From Beroe ovata (Eukaryota > Ctenophora > Nuda > Beroida > Beroidae): a stretch of DNA of 24,462 nucleotides. Below are positions 18,083 to 24,462 of this stretch, one piece after another. The number at the start of each line of letters is the position of its first letter. Position 1 is the stretch's first letter. Where the stretch lies: NCBI GenBank assembly GCA_946803715.1, contig CAMPET010000014.1, positions 240,146 to 264,607 of the forward strand. Reading direction: 5' to 3'. Below the pieces are notes generated by a model. That model was not told the origin of the DNA and did not search any database. It worked only from the letters and a program-made list of their open reading frames with translations. The position numbers and the translations under genes were made by a program.

Positions 18083-20385
18083 ATGACATCGGATAAGAAT
18101 TTTCTCTACCACTTAATAATCAGGTAAACATACTTTGTAGATTCTATACCTGCGATTTTTCAACATAAAGTCAAAAATTCTGTTGTTTATGTTAATAAAT
18201 TTCCTGCAGCCAGCTGTATTTTGACGGTTATGGACCATATGCAAGTCTTCTTGAACAAACTGCACTAAACACAAGCAGGGCTATAGCTCCATCTGACAGA
18301 CTCAAAGGCATGCTTTCAATGTGTGCTCATACCGTGCGGGAAGTTGATAGCTATTTTGAGAATACTGCTGAGCAACCCTGTAAGTATTTTCTGGTTTGAT
18401 ATGAGTCAATAAAATTGATAAAATTTAATCATCCTCCCAAATTTGGGCAATCTGGAGGAAGTTTGACCCTAAAAAGCATACATCCGCTTTTTCATCAAAA
18501 AAGTGGACATAGATCAGAAAAGCGGACATCACCTCAAAAAAGTGGATGTCTGCTTTTTTGAAACTCAACCTCTTTTGAATTCCTGATAGTTTTGTCATTT
18601 GTTATAAAAGTAGGACTTAAACCCTCTTATCTTATTTGCTTTGCCTCTCTGACAGCCTGACAACACCAAACCTTCTCTCCACACGGACATCCACCAACAA
18701 TTGGATGACAATAAAGTGTCATGAAAGTTGGATATTTTGGCCACCCTCCTAAAAGTGGACCTCCGCTTTTTTGAAATGATGTCTGCTTTTAAAAGCTGAC
18801 ATTCACTTTTTGGATATATGTCCGCTTTTTGGATATATGTCCACTTTTTTCAATGAAAAGCGGACGTCAGCTTTTTAGGGTCGAACTTCCTCCAGACTGC
18901 CAAAAGTTGGTGAATTTCTTTCCCTGTACCCCTCTGTAATCACCTTTATAGTTTTTAAGTAAAAATAGCATAAAGAATAATCATTCCAACACGTCAGCTG
19001 ATACTTTGTTATAATGTGTAAAGGATACCCAAGTAATTCTATAAGTTTAGGTATAGTATGGCAGGTTTTTTGGATTTGTAATATACTTTAAACTAATAAA
19101 TTCCTTGTTTTCAGTTGATGGAAGCTCCCTGAAAGAAAACAGTTTCATGCAGAGTGATAGGGTTCCTAGGAGCACAACACCTGCCCACTACCACACTCTT
19201 GCTAGGAGAAGGTTGTCTGCAGCAAAAAGGCATTCTTTCATGACCATGAATAGATCAAAACAAATCAGAGCAAACCAAAAGTCATCATTCAGTGCATCTG
19301 TACCTGTTACAAGTGTTCCAAATCTCTATTCCACCACAACATCTATTGAAGTACCAGAAATACCTGTTACAAGCAATAATATTCAAGAACAAACTGTCCA
19401 TTCTGGCAGTTTGTTTGCAAAAGAAGGAGATAAGACGCAGTCTGCAGAAGCAGTAAGAGTGCTACAGAATATTTTCAAGCACAAAAGAGACATGGCCCAT
19501 ACAAGTGTTAGCAGTCCGAATATCCCTGAGGGTTCAGAAATGTCCCATGACCTCAATTCAATAATAAATGCCTCGGCCACTTCGATTGATGAAGTTCCTC
19601 AAAACGAGATGAATAATTCTCCAAGAGAAGTCCAAGATCATATTCAAAAGAATCCAGAATCCCCTGAAAAGATGGATCTAACTCCTTCTCCAATTCCTGG
19701 ATCTTCCAGATCCGCCTTTTCTCCTCCCAATAAGCTAAGTTCAAAGAACAGTACCTCCGAGACCATAGTTACACCTGAACCTCAGCCCATAAGCTCAAGC
19801 AGTAAAGGATCTTCTGCCACTGATGAGGATAAAGTGACTAGTCCAGTGGCAGACACTGACACTAATAAGATGTACATATTTCCGTCAGAGCCAATGATTA
19901 AAGAAGAAGCTCAAGAAGAAAGAGAAAATTCACCCAAAAGAAGCACAGATCAAGTACCAAAACTATACCCTCCTGCATCTCAAGATATAATTGACCAGCT
20001 CAATTCTTTGACTGCTTCGGGCATAGGCAGCATACAAAACCTTGCTAATTCCATATCCAGCTCCTTTAGTGAATCCAATCTGACAGAAGGAAACATGGGA
20101 AACCTATCCAGTCTCTCTATGGAATCACTTGCATCTTCTTTGAACTTATCCATGGCAAATGTCACCGGAATAGAGGAGCAGAACAACCAAACTAGCAGAG
20201 TGAGTGTTGGCGGTGGTGTTGGCGGTGTTGGTGGTGGTGGAGGCTCTCTTGGTGGATCAGGAAAGCTAGATTTTCTCAGCCGATTGGAAGGAGACAGCCC
20301 AAGTATGTTGAGCATGATGGCAAACCAAAGCTCCCGAGCTCCCCCTACAAGTACAACACCACCTAATCCAGGTACAAATCATTAA
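18083..20385 (+). CDS. Ser-rich protein with an N-terminal CstF-50 (CSTF1)-type dimerisation domain; 3' end uncertain
   Basis: Coding exons: 18083-18123, 18210-18379, 19115-20371 (or to the stop at 20383-20385). The ATG at 18083 has an in-frame TGA nine bases upstream, inside an exon that follows a good acceptor (18071-18072). Residues 8-50 read LYHLIISQLYFDGY...APSDRL, close to LYKLIISQLLYDGY...APSEQL at the start of CSTF1, which mediates CstF-50 homodimerisation in mRNA 3'-end processing. After residue 70, where CSTF1 has its linker and WD40 repeats, one exon encodes about 420 residues rich in Ser, Asn and Pro. It includes a basic RRRLSAAKRHS stretch near 100, a Gly-rich run near 435-455 and no WD40 repeat. 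I do not recognise this part. The exon ends CCAG|GTACAA. A splice to 20833 would add GIPRAQ and stop (about 495 residues); reading through gives GTNH and stop. Confidence 0.7.
18437..18910. mobile_element. Inverted-repeat (MITE-like) element in intron 2 of the CstF-50-N-like gene
   Basis: The left end (18437-18493) and the reverse complement of the right end (18854-18910) match over about 56 bases at roughly 80%. They share CTGGAGGAAGTT and GACCCTAAAAAGC. Inside are many direct and inverted copies of AAAAGCGGACAT-like units, including two adjacent TTTTTGGATATATGTCC units near 18812-18850. No coding capacity is seen. A target-site duplication is not obvious. It is a non-autonomous foldback or MITE-like element. 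Confidence 0.75.
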
Positions 20386-20516
20386 TTTCCTTTTTCTCTG
20401 AACAGCACTGATCTTTCATGATACCCATTACAATCAATAGATATTTCCGATCTTTTATGTACCAGTTTATATAATCAATTTTATCAAATTGCTTGAAGCT
20501 CAATGGGACGTCACGC

Positions 20517-20648
20517 ATGCGACCTCTAGTTTTTTCGAAAAGTAGTGACGTAGCCTTAAGAAAAATTGGGATCCCTGAAGATTTCTTTGAAGGTGATAGA
20601 AATGCGAAGTACCTATCCGGAAGGGTGATTATTTTCGTTTCTTTGTGA
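20517..20648 (+). other. Short coding-like open frame (43 codons)
   Basis: ATG at 20517 follows GACGTCACGC and opens a frame containing RKIGIPEDFFEGDRN and KYLSGR before TGA at 20646-20648. The composition is protein-like, with mixed charged and hydrophobic residues. An AGG|GTGATT donor at 20625 could join in phase to 20833. No family is recognised. It could be a small gene, a decayed transposon or chance. Confidence 0.25.
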
Positions 20649-20832
20649 GTAATGAACTGTCTGGTAGGTTTTCAGTAAGCCATTGTTTGCTTCAGTGACT
20701 CCTTGAGATATGATGCGAGTTGGTGATAGGCGATATTATAGATGCGTCATCTATGGTAATTGAGATGCTTCAACTTTAGATGGACGCCAGTCAGTTGAAA
20801 AGAAATATTCTGTATTTCCTATCTGATTCCAG

Positions 20833-20928
20833 GAATACCTAGAGCCCAATGAAACTCATACTGTGGAGTCAGGGCCATCAAAAACATTAAAATTCAGAAC
20901 TGTAAAACTAGACATAGATTCTGTCTAA
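20833..20928 (+). other. Candidate exon after a good acceptor (two possible frames)
   Basis: The acceptor is CTGATTCCAG (20823-20832). In the phase set by the large exon ending at 20371, it reads GIPRAQ and stops at 20850-20852, a plausible terminal exon. In phase 0 it is open for 31 codons (EYLEPNETHTV ... KLDIDSV) to TAA at 20926-20928 and looks coding. The two readings are mutually exclusive for one transcript. Confidence 0.3.
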
Positions 20929-21022
20929 TACAACAATACCTACAGTAAATAGGAAATACCTACCTAACCGATGAGGGCGGCAATTTTCGAAATCGCCAAC
21001 TGTCACTACCATCCTGACTTTC

Positions 21023-21036
21023 GTATACTAGTATAC
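21023..21036. repeat. Perfect 14-base palindrome
   Basis: GTATACTAGTATAC, fully self-complementary. Isolated; may be chance. Confidence 0.4.
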
Positions 21037-21492
21037 TAGGTACCAGCCATGGGAAATCTATGCATCTATTTTGAACAAACGAATGGGGCCTTCATCACAC
21101 TAGTTAATACACACTTGTATGAGGCTATCTCAGACGAAAGCACTTATCAAAGTTTTACCATGGGACCGCTGCTTCAAACTCTACATACCTCTATATCATC
21201 GTGCACTTAATGTCTTTGCTGCATTGATATGTATATTAAGTAGAATGCTGATCTCTATAGAATTTGCCTGTTACTGCTGCTAGTGTCTTATGAACCTGCT
21301 GATTTTTACCAAATGCTGATAATTACACAATTATACACCCTATCTTTGATAAAATTTTATATAATATGTATATTATGTATACCTTCTTTTTATGGCTAAC
21401 ACTAATTCTGTTAAAAGTCCTTGCTGCTCTCTGGACTCACATGAGGTAAGGTGTTTTCCACTAAAATGCAGATAGTATTGAGTGAGTGATGG

Positions 21493-21607
21493 CAGTGTGG
21501 TAACCTAGTGAATGCTGTTACCGTTGTAACTACCAGTAACTGCAAGTATATCTCCACTCTCGACCGGGAGTTTTGGGACGATCCTAATTCACGGTGTTAC
21601 CACACTG
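21493..21607. mobile_element. Small inverted-repeat element (115 bases)
   Basis: It begins CAGTGTGGTAACCTAGTGAA and ends with a near reverse complement, TTCACGGTGTTACCACACTG. The CAG...CTG ends recall hAT-type termini, but no 8-base target duplication is visible. An internal GTTAC-CGTT-GTAAC hairpin occurs. Confidence 0.45.
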
Positions 21608-22296
21608 TTATAACTCATAACAGAGTCAATATCTAACATGAGTCTGAGGCATGATAGGATGAATGAAATGTTGCGAACTAGTGAGACACAAGTGATATCA
21701 GTGCATTACTAGGCATGTGGGTTGTAATAACATCTTCCTTACAATCGAACGAAGGAAATCATGATTCGCTAGGTCACTTGATTAAGACGCTTGCCTTGAG
21801 CATGAAATCAAAGTTTCACATAGGCTTTTAACAACGATTGCTGATTTACGGTATACCCATTACCCAGGTGCTGTTTTTGCATTGAAACCCTATATTACTG
21901 AGTCTATACAATGTAATGCTACAGTCAAACTGCACCCTGGGAACCTTGTTGCTCTGGCAAGTTGGTCCTGTATGATAGTGTCCCATTAACTGCGTGAACA
22001 TTGCAATTTCTCATACTGGTCAGACAATTTTGACTTAGCTGAACGAATTTCGAAAATAAAACTTCCTCAGTAAAGAAAGATCAGTGCTGCAAGAGTGGCT
22101 ATTCATTTTATATGTCCTTTACCTCTCACTGATTTCATTCATATCTTTCAAAGCCCGACAATTTGATTTTCAGAATTCGAAGCAATTCTTATCGGAAAAC
22201 ACCTTGCACTACTCATGTATATATAATTATTTTGAGAAAATGTGTTTTAAATTTACATTATCGGTTCTTTGCTTGATGAAGCTTCTTTGTCATGTT

Positions 22297-22345
22297 TGTG
22301 TGTGTGTATGTGTGCGAGCGAGTGTGTACGTGATGTTTGTGTGTA
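22297..22345. repeat. GT-rich simple repeat
   Basis: Interrupted GT run with TATG and GCGAGCGAG variants. Confidence 0.8.
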
Positions 22346-22560
22346 TGATGATGAGCTTGCAAATATGATACCGCTTGCAATATCATTTTTATCCATGATG
22401 GCTCCTAAGTGGTTCTTTTTGTTAGCTTATTTTGTTCTATTTATTAAAAGTTAAGTTGCATGACTTAGCTGTAATGACCTCTCTACAAACACGTTATTCT
22501 CCCATAGTAGAGTAAGATGTGCTGCTTCACACTATACTGGGAAAGCTTTATATTGAAAAC

Positions 22561-22570
22561 TCTCTCTCTA

Positions 22571-22602
<32 letters not shown>
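22561..22602. repeat. (CT)n microsatellite
   Basis: CT run with ATCT interruptions near its start. Confidence 0.95.
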
Positions 22603-22981
22603 ATGTAGCATATGCACGAGACTCCTGAAAAACCGGTGAGAGCTGAACTGAATTCTCATATATACTTGACAACTCAGGGTCCAGTTATATTCATCAATAT
22701 CATCTTCGTAGTAGCTGCAATAATTTCCTAAAAGGTAAGATGAAATAATAAGATTTGTCTTATCGTCACTATGAAAACAAACAAATATAAGGAAGTAAAA
22801 GGAGGGTAAAGTTGGGAATGCGTATCTCGTTGCGATGCTCTCCCCACTCTGTCATTTAATTATTGTAAGATGGGAAAGTGTTCCGTGTGAAAGCAATGTC
22901 AATGACGAGAACGGCGACATAGAGTCCCAGTAATCTGGACGTTCACTGAACTCGTTCACTCAATCAACCTATCTCTATCTC

Positions 22982-23049
22982 ATTCACTCACTCACTCACT
23001 CACTCACTCACTCACTCACTCACTCACTCACTCACTCACTCACTTACTC
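22982..23049. repeat. (CTCA)n microsatellite
   Basis: About fifteen near-perfect copies of CTCA. It is the complement of the (GAGT)n tracts in the KMT2E-like introns. Confidence 0.95.
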
Positions 23050-23105
23050 ACACCTAATTATTTCACTTTATTTACAGTGATATCCATTATTTCGGTGCCG
23101 CCGTA

Positions 23106-23182
23106 CCGGTGTGTGGATGTATGTGTGCACTGTGCGTGTGTGTACTGTGTGTTTGTGTGTTTGTGTGTGCGTGTGTCTGTTT
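23106..23182. repeat. GT-rich simple repeat
   Basis: Interrupted GT/TGTG run with TTTGTG variants. Confidence 0.8.
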
Positions 23183-23497
23183 ACAGTTTGATTAAGGGTG
23201 TATTGATATTGCAACCGCCAGGACCATGTAGCTTTTCTGTCATTGGAATGTTACCACCTATTCTGAGACATGTACACTCTCACGCCTGGTGATATAGTTT
23301 TTAAAACTTCTCAATATAGCGAGAGAGGGTGTAAAAAGTGTATCATGCGGTATTCCAACCTGTCTCACTAGCTAAACGTTTCATTGTGTAACCATTATAG
23401 TTCATGTTGTGGTAAGACAATACTGGACCGTGTGTAAATCAGATTAACTTCGGCCTCATGTGGTGATAAGTTTCCCCCAGCCACGTACACAAAGGAA

Positions 23498-23565
23498 TGT
23501 GTGTGCGTGTATGTGTGTGTGTGTATGTGTGTGTGTGTGTGTGTATGTGTGTGTGTATGTGTGGC
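23498..23565. repeat. (GT)n microsatellite with GTAT interruptions
   Basis: GT run broken by regular TATG units. The minus-strand frame of His and Thr codons is a translation artefact. Confidence 0.9.
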
Positions 23566-23754
23566 TGTGATATCCATCACCATGTCACCATAGCGCCCAA
23601 CAGAGCTGCGACAGGTCGATGGCTCCCTCCAGTTACAGTGAAACTGTCAACGTTAGTCTGGCGAAGGCTGCAATAACCTCACAGTATGTACTAGCGGCAA
23701 TGGGGTGGTCACTATAGTGCTTCAACTGGGGATGTTATCAATACTACTCCATGT

Positions 23755-23760
23755 CACGTG
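23755..23760. promoter_or_regulatory. CACGTG box within TCACGTGATCAC
   Basis: Another copy of the E-box core seen at 1.3, 1.9 and 8.2 kb. Function is not shown. Confidence 0.2.
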
Positions 23761-23841
23761 ATCACACTTAATTAGTGGCCGAAACCACCTAAAAATCCCC
23801 TCCATAGGGAAAGGGTGTCGTTGGTTATATTTAATAAAACA

Positions 23842-23872
<31 letters not shown>

Positions 23873-23890
23873 TGTGTGTGTNTGTGTTTG
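23842..23890. repeat. (GT)n microsatellite with an ambiguous base
   Basis: GT run containing the ambiguous base 23882. Confidence 0.95.
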
Positions 23891-24394
23891 TGCATCACAC
23901 ATTCCACCTTCCTTGTTGCATGATCCCGTGACTTGCCCGAAACCTTATTAAATGAAGTATATTATATTGATCTTACGGTCGCAGCTACCAATATAAGTGT
24001 AGTTCATTAACTCAAATTTAAAGGGCATCTCCATGCTGAATATTATGTAGTGAGAGGTGATAAATCTTCATTTTGAAGGGTTTAGGTAGTATAACTGGTG
24101 TTGGGTCCTAACTACTATTGGGGTTTCTTACGAACCGAATATCATGTGATTTGATATCACGGAGCAAAGTAAGGCGGTGTGATATTACGGTTTTATTGTG
24201 ATAAGAGGCCACAAACGTCTTGCAGGAGTCGAAAATATGTAAGTCTCAAGATACGAGACTGAGAGTGTGTAGTCTTTATACTGTAGTTCCTTTCACCTCT
24301 TTCTCATTCTCACTTTCTTGTATAGCTGAGTATTGAGACGAATTCATCCTCTACGTATCTTATGAAAGTTAGGGAAGGTACTGTGGGATTTGGT

Positions 24395-24420
24395 GGTGTG
24401 TGGGTGTCTGTGTACTGTGA

Positions 24421-24462
<42 letters not shown>
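24395..24462. repeat. (GT)n microsatellite at window end
   Basis: Impure GT stretch becoming an uninterrupted run from about 24424 to the last base. Confidence 0.95.

Larger units (their letters stand above)
20386..24462. other. Gene-poor 3' region
   Basis: Apart from the candidate exons near 20.5-20.9 kb, I see no gene here. The region holds several GT/CT/CTCA microsatellites, a small inverted-repeat element and a palindrome. The frames at 22084-22454, 23077-23292 and the minus-strand frames beyond 23395 cross simple repeats and are not credible genes. If the CstF-50-N-like transcript has more exons, they lie beyond or are unseen. Confidence 0.55.

Noticed and set aside
1-24462. CRISPR arrays, rRNA, bacterial operons or an integrated virus
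   Set aside because: No regular spaced repeats with unique spacers, no rRNA-like blocks, and no viral-type open frames; everything coding here is intron-containing animal sequence.

Overview
The window is nuclear DNA from an animal, most likely an invertebrate. All three genes have spliced exons with GT-AG introns. Intergenic DNA carries many (GT)n, (CT)n and (GAGT)n microsatellites, small inverted-repeat elements and a tRNA-derived SINE-like copy, and the protein families are metazoan. The phylum cannot be fixed from the sequence. The window begins in (CA)n and ends in (GT)n, and it holds three single-base ambiguities (12583, 17378, 23882). Two of these sit exactly between diverged tandem copies, which looks like an assembly of a highly heterozygous genome.

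Layout. 1-4290: gene-free DNA with microsatellites and a cluster of CACGTG boxes. 4291-8079 (+): a complete seven-exon gene for an MCC (mutated in colorectal cancer) family coiled-coil protein of 729 residues, ending in the class I PDZ ligand ETEL. 8080-9884: convergent intergenic DNA with polyadenylation signals on both strands and GC-rich repeats. 9885-15674 (-): twelve exons, all phase-compatible, of the KMT2E (MLL5)/SETD5/upSET family, with a PHD finger, an atypical RRSC SET domain, a post-SET cysteine motif and a long disordered tail. Its N-terminal exon was not found. 15675-18082: divergent intergenic/promoter region with a SINE-like copy and a GC-rich tandem duplication. 18083-about 20385 (+): a gene whose first two coding exons encode a domain resembling the N-terminal dimerisation domain of CstF-50 (CSTF1). 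It is followed not by WD40 repeats but by one large Ser-rich, disordered exon. An inverted-repeat element lies in its second intron. 20386-24462: mostly microsatellites and small inverted repeats, with one candidate acceptor and two short coding-like frames near 20.5-20.9 kb.

The genes run MCC(+), KMT2E-like(-), CstF-50-N-like(+), so the first pair converges and the second pair diverges. Nothing suggests that they share one pathway. The most interesting points are the CstF-50-type domain on an otherwise unrecognised protein, the SET and PHD residue changes in the KMT2E-like protein, and the duplicated exon/intron block at 12186-13002. All family calls come from reading the translations against remembered family features; no search was run.
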